From: JAJPKK01 sp963781195
Lineage (GTDB): Bacteria > Pseudomonadota > Alphaproteobacteria > Rhizobiales > Xanthobacteraceae
Direction: 5' to 3'
Assembly: GCA_963781195.1 (NCBI GenBank)
Contig: CAWAEZ010000012.1
Span: 372,001-436,000, forward strand
DNA length: 64,000 nucleotides
Positions 1 to 7,680 of the stretch are shown piece by piece. Made by a program: the position numbers and the translations under genes. Numbering within the stretch: position 1 is the stretch's first letter; every line of letters starts with the position of its first letter. The notes beneath the pieces are model-generated. The model worked only from the letters and a program-made list of their open reading frames with translations, ran no database searches and was not told the origin of the DNA.

Positions 1-912
1 CTCGCCGGCGTGGCGGCGCAGGCACAGACGCACATCCGGGTCGGCAAGGCGCAGGCCGGGAATTTCGCCTTCCTGGTGGCCGATGTCGGCGTCGCCGCCG
101 GCATCTTCAAGAAGCACGGCATCGACCTCGAGATCGCGAACTTCGCCGGCGACGCGAAGCTGGCGCAGGCGATGACGGCCGGTGCCATCGACCTTGCTCT
201 CGGCGGCGGCCCGACCATCGCCTTCGAGGTCAAGGGCGTGCCGATGATGGCGGTCGCCGCGCTGGCCGACCGGCCCAGCACCATCATGCTGATGGTCGCC
301 AAGGACGGACCGGTGAAGACCGAGGACGACCTCAAGGGTCGTACCGTGAGCGTCTCGACGGCCGGCTCGCTCACCTTCTGGCTGGCGCAGGAGCTGTCGC
401 GCTCCCACGGCTGGGGCAGCGACGGCATCAAGATCGCGCCGCTCGGCACCTCGACGGCGCAGGCGGCCGCGCTAAAAACCCATCAGATCGACGGTGTGAT
501 CACGGAATCGAACACGGTGCTGCGCCTGGTCGAGGAGGGCAGCAGCCGCATCCTCGTGCGGTTCGGCGAGCGCATCCCCGACTTTCACGTGCATGCGGTG
601 TTCGCCCGCAACGACTTCGCGGCGACGAAGCCCGACGCCGTCCGCAACTTCGTCGCCGCCGTGCTCGAGACCGTGCAGTACATGAGCGAGCACCGTGACG
701 AGACGATCGCCATCGCCATGAAGGTGGCCGGGGTCTCGCAGACGGTGGCCGCCGCGAACTACGATGAATCGATGCCGGCGTTCAACCGGACCGGCCGGTT
801 CAGTCCGAAGGCGCTCGACGTGCTGGCACGCTCGTTCGTCGAGATGGGCGTGCTTTCGGAGCGCCCCGACATGAGCAAGCTTTACACCGAGGCATTCCTG
901 CCGAAGAATTGA
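1..912 (+). CDS. Sulfonate/nitrate-type ABC transporter substrate-binding protein (5' end outside window)
   Basis: Periplasmic binding protein of the NMT1/THI5-like (SsuA/TauA/NrtA) family, which captures a small anion or amine for an ABC importer. The frame is open from base 1 and reads LAGVAAQAQT, the end of a signal peptide, so the GTG at 10 is probably internal and the true start lies upstream. The body has the usual two-lobe pattern, with phrases such as AGIFKKHGIDLEI and DLALGGGPTIAFEVKG. It is followed by the ATPase and two permeases of the same importer. The substrate cannot be read from sequence; sulfonate is suggested only by the sulfur genes nearby. Confidence 0.85.
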   Translation, partial: LAGVAAQAQTHIRVGKAQAGNFAFLVADVGVAAGIFKKHGIDLEIANFAGDAKLAQAMTAGAIDLALGGGPTIAFEVKGVPMMAVAALADRPSTIMLMVAKDGPVKTEDDLKGRTVSVSTAGSLTFWLAQELSRSHGWGSDGIKIAPLGTSTAQAAALKTHQIDGVITESNTVLRLVEEGSSRILVRFGERIPDFHVHAVFARNDFAATKPDAVRNFVAAVLETVQYMSEHRDETIAIAMKVAGVSQTVAAANYDESMPAFNRTGRFSPKALDVLARSFVEMGVLSERPDMSKLYTEAFLPKN

Positions 913-1045
913 CGTTGCGTCGCGCTCCGTCGCGCGACGTCGAAAGCGGCGCGGGGCCGGTTCGCCACGCGCCTCTTGTTTGCAATCATCGTTCAAGCGC
1001 GCCGCCGCCATCCACGTAGGCGCGGCGAAGTGGCAGGGTGTCCGG

Positions 1046-1879
1046 ATGGTCACGGAAGACGTCGCGATCAAGGTGCGCGACATCTCCCATCAATTCGGCG
1101 AGGCAGGCGAGCAGCGCTTCGTCCGTGCGCTTCTCGACACCTCGCTCGACGTGAAGCGCGGCGAGCTCGTCTGCCTGATCGGGCCGAGCGGGTGCGGCAA
1201 GAGCACCCTCCTCAACGTCATCGGCGGCCTGACCGAGCCGAGCGGCGGCAGCGCCGAGGTGCTGGGCCGGCCGGTGCGCGGCCCGCGGCCGCAAGACGTC
1301 TCCTTCGTGTTCCAGGAGAATGCGCTGTTCCCATGGAACACCGTGGTCGAGAACGTCGAACTCGGCATGACGTTCCAGGGCGTTCCCAAGACCCAGCGCG
1401 CGGCGCGGGCCCGGGAATCGCTCGCGGCGGTCGGCCTTGCGGAGTTCGCCGCGCATTTCCCCGCGCAACTGTCCGGCGGCATGCGGCAGCGTGCGGCACT
1501 CGCGCGGGCCCTGGCGCTGGAGACGCCGATCCTGTTGATGGACGAGCCGTTCGGCGCGCTCGACGAGCAGACCCGCATGATCCTCGGCGAAGACCTTTCG
1601 GTCCTGCTCGCCCGCAGCGGCAAGACCATCGTGTTCGTGACCCACAGCCTCGGAGAGGCGGTGTTTCTCGCCGACCGCGTGGCGGTGTTCTCGGCGCGTC
1701 CGGGCTCGATCAAGGAGATCATCGCGATCGACGAGCCCCATCCACGCAGGCCGGAGTTCGTCACCTCGGAAAAATTCGCCGACCTGCGCAACCGGCTCTA
1801 CGGGCTTCTGCATGCGGAGATCCGCAAAGCGATCCTGCAGTCGGGCCTCACCGCACCGGCGCCGACGGGGCCGTTGTGA
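1046..1879 (+). CDS. ABC transporter ATP-binding protein, sulfonate/nitrate type
   Basis: Cytoplasmic ATPase of the importer, 277 residues. Walker A GPSGCGKST is at 46-54, the Q-loop glutamine at 90, signature LSGGM at 142-146, Walker B DEPFG at 166-170 and the H-loop histidine at 200. I chose ATG 1046 because residues from there match the family start; a TTG at 980 would add 22 residues unlike the family. The stop overlaps the next start as GTGA, so the permease is probably translationally coupled. The family is SsuB/TauB/NrtD-like. Confidence 0.92.
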   Translation: MVTEDVAIKVRDISHQFGEAGEQRFVRALLDTSLDVKRGELVCLIGPSGCGKSTLLNVIGGLTEPSGGSAEVLGRPVRGPRPQDVSFVFQENALFPWNTVVENVELGMTFQGVPKTQRAARARESLAAVGLAEFAAHFPAQLSGGMRQRAALARALALETPILLMDEPFGALDEQTRMILGEDLSVLLARSGKTIVFVTHSLGEAVFLADRVAVFSARPGSIKEIIAIDEPHPRRPEFVTSEKFADLRNRLYGLLHAEIRKAILQSGLTAPAPTGPL

Positions 1880-2640
1880 CGTCGCCGCGAAGGCTCGATG
1901 CGCGGCTCGGCCGCCTGGTGCAGGTGGGCTTTCTCGCCGGCCTGATCCTGCTGTGGTATCTCGCCGCGACGCGGTGGGGCGTGAACAAGCTTCTGCTGCC
2001 CAATCCCGTCGTCGTCGCCGCCGACCTCTTCGACATTCTGCGCACCGGCGAATACATCGACGACCTGCGGATCACGCTCGGCGAGCTCGCCGCCGCGTTT
2101 TCCATCGCCGTCGCCGGCGGCCTCGCCGCCGGCTATCTCGTCAGCCGCTCGCTCTACGCGACCAGGGTGATCGAGCCGCTGCTCGCCGCGATCTACGCCA
2201 TCCCCATCATCCTGTTCCTGCCGCTGTTCGTGCTGTTCTTCGGGCTCGGACCCGCCTCCAAGATCGCGATCGGCGCCGCCATCGGTTTCTTTCCCGTCGC
2301 GCTGAGCACGATCGCCGGATTCGCCGGCGTCGATAGGGTCTACGTGACGGCGGCGCGCGCGATGGGCGCTTCGAGCTACCACCTGTTCCGCTTCGTGCTG
2401 GTGCCGGCGGCGTTGCCGGTGATCCTGACCGGTCTGCGGATGGGCTTCACCACCGCGTTGCTCGCGATCATCGGCAGCGAGACGCTGGCGTCGCTCGGCG
2501 GCCTCGGCCACCGCATCGTCTCGCTCGCCGAGTCGATGGAGATGGCGCGCATGTTCGCCTACATCGTGTTCGTCATCGCCATCGCGGCGATCCTCAACGC
2601 GCTGGTTTCCAGCCTCGAAGCGCGCGGGCGATGGAATTGA
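1876..2640 (+). CDS. ABC transporter permease, sulfonate/nitrate type (first)
   Basis: Inner-membrane permease of the BPD_transp_1 superfamily, 254 residues, with about six hydrophobic segments and the EAA-loop region around ARAMGASSYHLFRFVLVPAALP that contacts the ATPase. The GTG start at 1876 overlaps the ATPase stop by four bases (GTGA). The 3' end overlaps the next permease by ten bases. Two permease genes in a row suggest a heterodimeric pore, less common than the single SsuC/TauC permease and more like riboflavin, pyrimidine-precursor or aromatic-acid importers of the same superfamily. Confidence 0.9.
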   Translation: MTSPRRLDARLGRLVQVGFLAGLILLWYLAATRWGVNKLLLPNPVVVAADLFDILRTGEYIDDLRITLGELAAAFSIAVAGGLAAGYLVSRSLYATRVIEPLLAAIYAIPIILFLPLFVLFFGLGPASKIAIGAAIGFFPVALSTIAGFAGVDRVYVTAARAMGASSYHLFRFVLVPAALPVILTGLRMGFTTALLAIIGSETLASLGGLGHRIVSLAESMEMARMFAYIVFVIAIAAILNALVSSLEARGRWN

Positions 2641-3431
2641 CCGCGCAGGAACGTCAGTCGCGACCGGTCGGTCGGCACTGGCGGATGCCCAGCCCCGGGG
2701 TCGCGCGGCTCCTCGTCATCGCGGCGCTGCTGATCGGTTGGGAGATCGCCGCGCGGTGGTTCGTCGATCCGCTGTTTCTCAGTCCGCCGTCCAGGGTGAT
2801 CGCCTCGCTCGGCGCGCTCTATGCGACCGACGGCGTCCCTGCGGCGTTGCAGATCACGCTGTTCGAGCTCGCCGTCGCCTTCGTGATCGCGGTCGCGATC
2901 GGGCTTGTGCTCGGCCTTGCGATCGGGCTGCAGCCGTTCGTGCGGCTCAGCGTGTTCCCGATCGTGCTGCTGCTCTACGGCATGCCGCAGATCACCATCC
3001 TGCCGCTGTTCATCCTGTACTTCGGCATCGGCGCCGCCGCGAAGATCGCCTTCGGCGTCACCCACGGTGTCTTCCCGGTGGTGGTGACGGTGGTGGCGGG
3101 CGTGCAGAACATGAAGCCGGTGCTCATGACCAGCGCCCGCTCCATGGGAGCGAGCCGCTGGCAGACGTTCCGCTACGTCATCTTTCCGCACATGGTGCCG
3201 AGCTTCTTCGCCGGCATGCGGCTCGGCATGAGCGGAGTGCTGCTCGGTGTTTTGCTGGCCGAGCTCTACGTCTCGATCACCGGCATCGGCTATTTCACGA
3301 CGCTGTTCACGCAGAACTTCGAACCGGCGAAGCTGCTCGGGCTGATCGGCACGCTGGCGGCGATGGCCATTCTGCTCAATGCGCTGGTGCGCCGTGCCGA
3401 AACGCATTTCGGCCGATGGCGCACCGGATGA
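2631..3431 (+). CDS. ABC transporter permease, sulfonate/nitrate type (second)
   Basis: Second BPD_transp_1 permease, 266 residues, with an EAA-type loop (ARSMGASRWQTFRYVIFPHMVPSF is the recognisable stretch, in two parts around RSMGAS and FPHMVP). It starts inside the end of the preceding permease (ATGGAATTGA overlap), so the four genes from the window start to here form one operon. The function is the partner membrane subunit of the same importer. No operon member follows; the next gene is on the other strand. Confidence 0.9.
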   Translation: MELTAQERQSRPVGRHWRMPSPGVARLLVIAALLIGWEIAARWFVDPLFLSPPSRVIASLGALYATDGVPAALQITLFELAVAFVIAVAIGLVLGLAIGLQPFVRLSVFPIVLLLYGMPQITILPLFILYFGIGAAAKIAFGVTHGVFPVVVTVVAGVQNMKPVLMTSARSMGASRWQTFRYVIFPHMVPSFFAGMRLGMSGVLLGVLLAELYVSITGIGYFTTLFTQNFEPAKLLGLIGTLAAMAILLNALVRRAETHFGRWRTG

Positions 3432-3470
3432 GAGCGACCGGGAACACCGCGTTTGCGCGCGGCTTCGGTC

Positions 3471-3767
3471 CTAATGCTTGTCCGCGGGGGCCTTGGCGTC
3501 GCTTGCCGGTGTTGCGGCGGCGCTCGCGCCGACCGAGTCGGTGACGCACTTCTTCGTGAAGCTCGTCTTGGCGGCGCCCTTGAGCTTCTTTTCCGCCGCC
3601 GCGATGCCGCACGACTTGCCGGCATCCTTCTCGCACTTCGTCATGAAGCTCTTGAGCGCGGCGCCGGCGAGCTTCTTCTCGTCAGCCTGGTCCTTGCAGG
3701 TCGGGCCCTGGGCATAGGCGGTCGCGGCGAAGCTCGAAATCAGCGCGGCAAGAATGAGTCTCTTCAT
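3471..3767 (-). CDS. psiF: PsiF-repeat periplasmic protein
   Basis: Small exported protein of 98 residues. Residues 1-20 (MKRLILAALISSFAATAYA) are a signal peptide. Two PsiF repeats follow, each a Cys-containing lysine-rich unit: TCKDQADEKKLAGAALKSFM and a second around CGIAAAEKKLKGAAKTSF, each closed by a KC pair. The family is named after the E. coli phosphate-starvation gene psiF, but no role is established. ATG 3767 is preceded by AGGAGG at ideal spacing; a longer upstream frame has no such site. It ends convergently with the importer operon. Confidence 0.88.
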   Translation of the reverse strand: MKRLILAALISSFAATAYAQGPTCKDQADEKKLAGAALKSFMTKCEKDAGKSCGIAAAEKKLKGAAKTSFTKKCVTDSVGASAAATPASDAKAPADKH

Positions 3768-3856
3768 GAAAGCCTCCTGTTCGGCGCGGTCGGGCGACAG
3801 CCTGCACCGATTCGCGGTTATATCCGTGAGGAGGCCGAAATCATAGGTCGGGCAGG

Positions 3857-5959
3857 TCAAGGCTGTGGAAGGGCGGCGATCGGCTCGACGATCTCAGCGT
3901 GGCGCGCCGCTCCGACGTGCAGGCCGCATTCCTTTTTGCCGTCGTCCTCCCACCACCAGCGGCCGGCGCGCTCCGGCTCGCCGGGGCGGATGGCGCGCGT
4001 GCACGGGGCGCAGCCGATCGACGCGAACCCCGTGTCGTGCAGCGGATTGCGCGGCACCGCGTGGCTGTCGGCGAAGCGGCGGACCGCCGCGGCGGTCCAG
4101 TCATGGAGCGGATTGAGCTTGATCAATCCCCGCACGGGATCGGCGGCGACGAGACCGGCCTGTTCGCGGTGAGCCGACTGGTCGGCGCGTAGCCCGGTGA
4201 TCCAGCCCGCCGCGCCGGCGAGCGCCCGGTCGAGCGGCGCGACCTTGCGCACGTCGCAACACGCGGTCCGGGCCTCGCGCGAGCGGTAGAACCCGTTGAT
4301 GCCCTGCGCCGCGACCAGCGCTTCGAGGGCCGCGTGATCGGGATAGACCGCCCGGATGCGCCGGCCGTAGCGCTGCTCCGTCTCTTCCCAGGTGGCGTAG
4401 GTTTCCGGAAACAGGCGGCCGGTGTCGAGGGTCACGACCTCGATGTCGAGCCCGGCCTCGTAGATCATGTGCAGGATGACCTGATCCTCGAGCCCGAAGC
4501 TGGTGGTGAACGCGATCCGCCCGGCGATCTCGCGGCGGAACGTGGCGAGGCGGGCTGCGGCGTCGAGCGCGGCAAGCGCGCCATCCAACGCCGCGGCATG
4601 CGCGTGCAGGGGTGCCATCGCGGCGGCGCCGGGCCGCCTCGCCTCGGCAGCGCGTTCCAGCACCAGTCCGCCGCCGGCGATGCGCCCGCCGTGTTCGAGC
4701 ACGAGCCGCCCGGTGCGCGCATTGTCCTCGTGGAGATCGACCGCGAGGGGAGCGGCGAGCGCGAGTTCGACGTCGCCGACGTGGTTCTGGCCGACGGCGG
4801 CCGCTCCGGTCTGGACGATCTCGCCGGGATCGACCGCGTTCTCCACCGCGACGACGGTTCCGCGTGCTTCGGCGGTCCCGACTCGCACGGTGACGACGGC
4901 TCCCGCGCGCAGCGGTTCGTCATGCAGCCAGAAGATGCGGGCCTTGATCGCCCGGGCTATCGGCGCGGCGGCTGCGGCCGGGGCGATCACATCGCCGCGC
5001 GCAATGAAGAGCTCGCGGTCCAGAGTGAGGCCGACCGAGCGTCCGGCGCTCGCATCGGTGCTGTTGCCGAGCGCGGCCACCGGCCATGATTCGATGGTCC
5101 GCACCCTGTCGCGCTTTCCCGACGGCGCCACGATGATCTCGTCGCCGACCGCAATGCGCCCGCTCTCGACGCGCCCGGCGACGATACGGCGATCGTCGAA
5201 CTTGTAGACCGCCTGCACCGGCAGCCGCAGCGGCAGCGCGGTCGCGGGCTGCGCCGGCGCGAAGGTGTCGAGCGCTTCGATGACGGTCGGGCCGCCGTAC
5301 CAGTCGATCGCCGCCGTCCGGGTCACCACGCCATCGCCATGGCGGGCGGAAATCGGGATCACCGCGGCCGGCGCGCGCCCGAAGCCGGCGAGGTGGCCGG
5401 TGATCTCGGCGGCGATCTCGCGGAACCTGCCGTCGTCGTAGCCGATGCGGTCCATCTTGTTGACGACCACGACGACCTGGCGGACGCCGAGGAGATGCAG
5501 CAGATAGGCGTGTCGCCGGGTCTGCTCGCGCACGCCTTCCGCGGCGTCGACGATCAGCAGCGCCGCATCGGCCTGGGAGGCGCCGGTGATCATGTTGCGC
5601 AGGAACTCGGTGTGTCCGGGCGCGTCGATCAGAACGAAGTCGCGCGATGCCGTGCGGAAGCGGATCTGGCTGGTATCGATGGTGATGCCCTGGTCGCGCT
5701 CGGTCTGCAGCGCGTCGAGCAGGAACGACAGCTCGAACGGCATGCCGCGCCGGGCACTCACCGCCTGGAGCTGTTCGAGCTTGCCGTCCGGCAGGCTTCC
5801 GGTCTCGGCCAAAAGACGGCCGATCAGGGTCGATTTGCCGTGGTCGACATGGCCGACGATCACGATCCGGACCAGCGCACGTGGCGCACCGGCAGCGACA
5901 TCGCGTGAAGCTCCAGGCGACACTCCGGTCGAAACCCCGGTTGAAAAATGGGCATTCAT
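3857..5959 (-). CDS. cysN/cysH: Fused sulfate adenylyltransferase GTPase subunit (CysN) and APS reductase (CysH-like)
   Basis: A 700-residue protein that joins two steps of sulfate assimilation. Residues about 28-440 are CysN, the GTPase subunit of ATP sulfurylase: GHVDHGKST at 36-44, DAPGH at 112-116, NKMD at 167-170, then EF-Tu-like beta domains. Residues about 448-700 are a CysH-family reductase: SFGLEDQ at 487-493, Cys567-Cys568 and Cys650/Cys653 (the [4Fe-4S] set of APS reductases) and catalytic ECGLH at 677-681. The frame is continuous. Met448 could be an internal start, but no Shine-Dalgarno precedes it. CysN is usually separate or fused to APS kinase (CysC, as in NodQ), so fusion to the reductase is unusual. 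It lies ten bases after cysD. Confidence 0.93.
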   Translation of the reverse strand: MNAHFSTGVSTGVSPGASRDVAAGAPRALVRIVIVGHVDHGKSTLIGRLLAETGSLPDGKLEQLQAVSARRGMPFELSFLLDALQTERDQGITIDTSQIRFRTASRDFVLIDAPGHTEFLRNMITGASQADAALLIVDAAEGVREQTRRHAYLLHLLGVRQVVVVVNKMDRIGYDDGRFREIAAEITGHLAGFGRAPAAVIPISARHGDGVVTRTAAIDWYGGPTVIEALDTFAPAQPATALPLRLPVQAVYKFDDRRIVAGRVESGRIAVGDEIIVAPSGKRDRVRTIESWPVAALGNSTDASAGRSVGLTLDRELFIARGDVIAPAAAAAPIARAIKARIFWLHDEPLRAGAVVTVRVGTAEARGTVVAVENAVDPGEIVQTGAAAVGQNHVGDVELALAAPLAVDLHEDNARTGRLVLEHGGRIAGGGLVLERAAEARRPGAAAMAPLHAHAAALDGALAALDAAARLATFRREIAGRIAFTTSFGLEDQVILHMIYEAGLDIEVVTLDTGRLFPETYATWEETEQRYGRRIRAVYPDHAALEALVAAQGINGFYRSREARTACCDVRKVAPLDRALAGAAGWITGLRADQSAHREQAGLVAADPVRGLIKLNPLHDWTAAAVRRFADSHAVPRNPLHDTGFASIGCAPCTRAIRPGEPERAGRWWWEDDGKKECGLHVGAARHAEIVEPIAALPQP

Positions 5960-5969
5960 GGCTTCTTCC

Positions 5970-6764
5970 TCACAGGTAGCCGGACGCGCGCAGCCGTTCG
6001 AAGGCGTCCTCGGACTCGTGATCCATGGCCCGGCCGGACCGCTCGGGCGTCTTCGTGGCGTCGAGCTCGGCGATGATCTCGTCGATGGTGCGCGCCTGGG
6101 ACGGCACCGGAAAGGTGATGTCGGCGTCGCCCAGCGAGCGGTAGCGCTTGCCGTCCCTCGCGAGATAGAGCGGGATGATCGGAATCCCTTCGCGCCGCGT
6201 GTAGGTCCAGATGTCGGTCTCGGTCCAATGCAGGATCGGATGGACGCGCAGGTGCGCGCCGGCCGGTAGCCGGGCGTTGAAATGGTCCCAGAATTCCGGC
6301 GGCTGGTCGCGCACGTCCCAATGGCCTTCGAGGCCGCGCGGTGAAAACACGCGCTCCTTGGCGCGGGTCGCTTCCTCGTCGCGTCGGATCCCGGCGATCA
6401 GACCGTCAAAGCCGTGCTTGCCGCGCGCGCGCTTGAGTCCTTCGGTCTTGCGCGCCGCCGAGCGGGCGGCCGGCGGCAGCGTGGGGTCGATCTCATCGAG
6501 CGGCGGACACTCCTCGATGATGAGGTCGAGATTCCATTCCGCCGCATAGCGATCGCGGAACGCATACATTTCTGGAAATTTCCTGCCGGTGTCCACGTGC
6601 AGGGCCGGAAACGGCAAGTGGCCGAAAAAGGCCTTGCGCGCAAGCCAGATCATCACGTTGGAGTCTTTGCCGAGCGACCACAGCAAAGCGAGCTTCTTCA
6701 TGCGGGCGAACGCCTCGCGGAAAATGAAGATGCTCTGCGCTTCAAGCTCGTCGAGCCGGTCCAT
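5970..6764 (-). CDS. cysD: Sulfate adenylyltransferase subunit 2
   Basis: Catalytic small subunit of ATP sulfurylase, which makes APS from sulfate and ATP together with the GTPase CysN. At 264 residues it is shorter than the roughly 300 usual for CysD. The PP-loop SLGKDS is at 30-35, HVDTG at 56-60, and the family stretches GIRRDEEATRAKERVFS and HPILHWTETDIWTY are present. It is cytoplasmic. It is the first clearly recognised gene of the minus-strand unit and is followed by the CysN-reductase fusion after ten bases, so the product can pass to the fused reductase. Confidence 0.95.
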   Translation of the reverse strand: MDRLDELEAQSIFIFREAFARMKKLALLWSLGKDSNVMIWLARKAFFGHLPFPALHVDTGRKFPEMYAFRDRYAAEWNLDLIIEECPPLDEIDPTLPPAARSAARKTEGLKRARGKHGFDGLIAGIRRDEEATRAKERVFSPRGLEGHWDVRDQPPEFWDHFNARLPAGAHLRVHPILHWTETDIWTYTRREGIPIIPLYLARDGKRYRSLGDADITFPVPSQARTIDEIIAELDATKTPERSGRAMDHESEDAFERLRASGYL

Positions 6765-6767
6765 CCG

Positions 6768-7076
6768 TCACTCCCGTTCCGAGCCCGGGGCGAGGCGGAC
6801 GTCGAGGCGGCGGATTCCCGCTGACCTCAGCTCGTGGCGGCCAAGTCGTGAGGACGGTTCCACCGCAAGGGGCCCATCCAGCCCGTCCTTTTCCGGCGGG
6901 TGCAGGCGCCCGATCCGGCGGTCGGCGACCGAGATTCCCCCGTCGCGGATCATCTCCAGCACCCCCCGGTCCTCGAGGGCCGGCGGCGCGTCCGCCCGGC
7001 TGGAGTGGTCCACGTCGAGAAGAACAATCTCCATAGGGAGGCGATTGAGGGCGCGGTATTTCAAGACGGTTCTCAT
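6768..7076 (-). CDS. Small hypothetical protein just upstream of cysD
   Basis: A 102-residue frame that ends three bases before the cysD start; a second possible start (MEIVLLDVDHSS) lies at 7034. Third codon positions are strongly G/C through the frame, as in the real genes here, and the position between the divergent promoter region and cysD suits a first operon gene. I do not recognise the family. No membrane segment, signal peptide or Cys pair is seen, and neither start has a good Shine-Dalgarno. It may instead be an untranslated leader. Confidence 0.4.
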   Translation of the reverse strand: MRTVLKYRALNRLPMEIVLLDVDHSSRADAPPALEDRGVLEMIRDGGISVADRRIGRLHPPEKDGLDGPLAVEPSSRLGRHELRSAGIRRLDVRLAPGSERE

Positions 7077-7112
7077 CTTTGCAAGAATATTTTTCTGTTT
7101 GAAGCGTGCTAA

Positions 7113-7128
7113 TTCTATCTATATAGAA
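7113..7128. promoter_or_regulatory. Perfect inverted repeat in the divergent cysD / cysI promoter region
   Basis: TTCTAT-CTAT-ATAGAA lies in an AT-rich island of about 70 bases between the two divergent sulfur-assimilation units. In DNA this GC-rich such an island usually holds promoters and operators. It is a candidate site for a sulfur regulator acting on both sides. It does not match the CG-flanked Mo-box seen elsewhere in the window. Confidence 0.45.
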
Positions 7129-7158
7129 ATATCTTCTCGTCAACGAGGATTTTCCGTG

Positions 7159-7338
7159 ATGCGTTCTTTGCCGCCGTTTCCGGCCCTGCGGTCCGGCCGG
7201 GATGCGCTGATCGGTCCGAGACCGGGAGCGCCCGGCACGCTGGCCGCGGTCGCCGACGAACGGCCGGTGCTCATCGGCGCTGCAGTCTCCGCTTCCAAGC
7301 CGAGTTTCGCCGCGCATCCCCAGGAGATGGCCGCATGA
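7159..7338 (+). CDS. 60-residue-frame protein at the siroheme-synthase position; possible cysG remnant
   Basis: A 59-residue product with ATG 7159 (or GTG 7156) ten bases after GAGG. Its stop overlaps the DUF2849 start as ATGA, which argues that it is translated. The start MRSLPPFPALRSGRDALIG recalls the LPxFxxL...ALxG opening of the precorrin-2 dehydrogenase part of siroheme synthase (CysG), which sits here in related operons. The rest is too short and lacks the methyltransferase domain. I infer an internally deleted cysG; a leader peptide is the alternative. Confidence 0.45.
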   Translation: MRSLPPFPALRSGRDALIGPRPGAPGTLAAVADERPVLIGAAVSASKPSFAAHPQEMAA

Positions 7339-7679
7339 CGTCACCCCTGCAGCAGAAGCTGAAGATCACCGGTCCCGTCGTCGTCACCGCCAACCGGCTG
7401 GGCGATGGCGCCGTGGTGTACCGCACGCTCGACGGCCACTGGTCGGCCGCGCTCGCGCAGGCGGCGGTGGTCGACAATTCGCCTGCGGCAACAGCGCTTC
7501 TTGCCGCCGCCGTCGCCGACGATGCCGGTGCGGTCGGTGCCTATCTCGCCCCGGTGCATTTCGATGCCGAGGGCGGTGTGGCGCCCGCCAATCTGCGCGA
7601 GCGGATCCGGCTCGAGGGTCCGACCATCGCGCTGCCGGCGGTTGCGCTCGCACCCCTGCTGCCCACCGGCGGAGCCTGA
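7335..7679 (+). CDS. DUF2849 domain protein of the sulfite-reduction operon
   Basis: A 114-residue protein of the DUF2849 family, recognised from KITGPVVVTANRLGDGAVVYRT and from its fixed place just before the sulfite reductase gene in alphaproteobacteria. Biochemical function is unknown; the constant linkage suggests a helper role in assimilatory sulfite reduction. It is cytoplasmic, without signal peptide or membrane segment. The start overlaps the preceding small gene (ATGA), and one base separates its stop from cysI. Confidence 0.85.
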   Translation: MTSPLQQKLKITGPVVVTANRLGDGAVVYRTLDGHWSAALAQAAVVDNSPAATALLAAAVADDAGAVGAYLAPVHFDAEGGVAPANLRERIRLEGPTIALPAVALAPLLPTGGA

Positions 7680-7680
7680 C

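Noticed and set aside
3857..5959. CysN and CysH as two separate overlapping genes
   Set aside because: There is one continuous frame, and the possible internal start Met448 lacks a ribosome-binding site, so a fusion is the simpler reading.
7113..7128. Third Mo-box
   Set aside because: The palindrome lacks the CG ends and the N8 spacing of the two Mo-box-like sites and lies in a sulfur locus.
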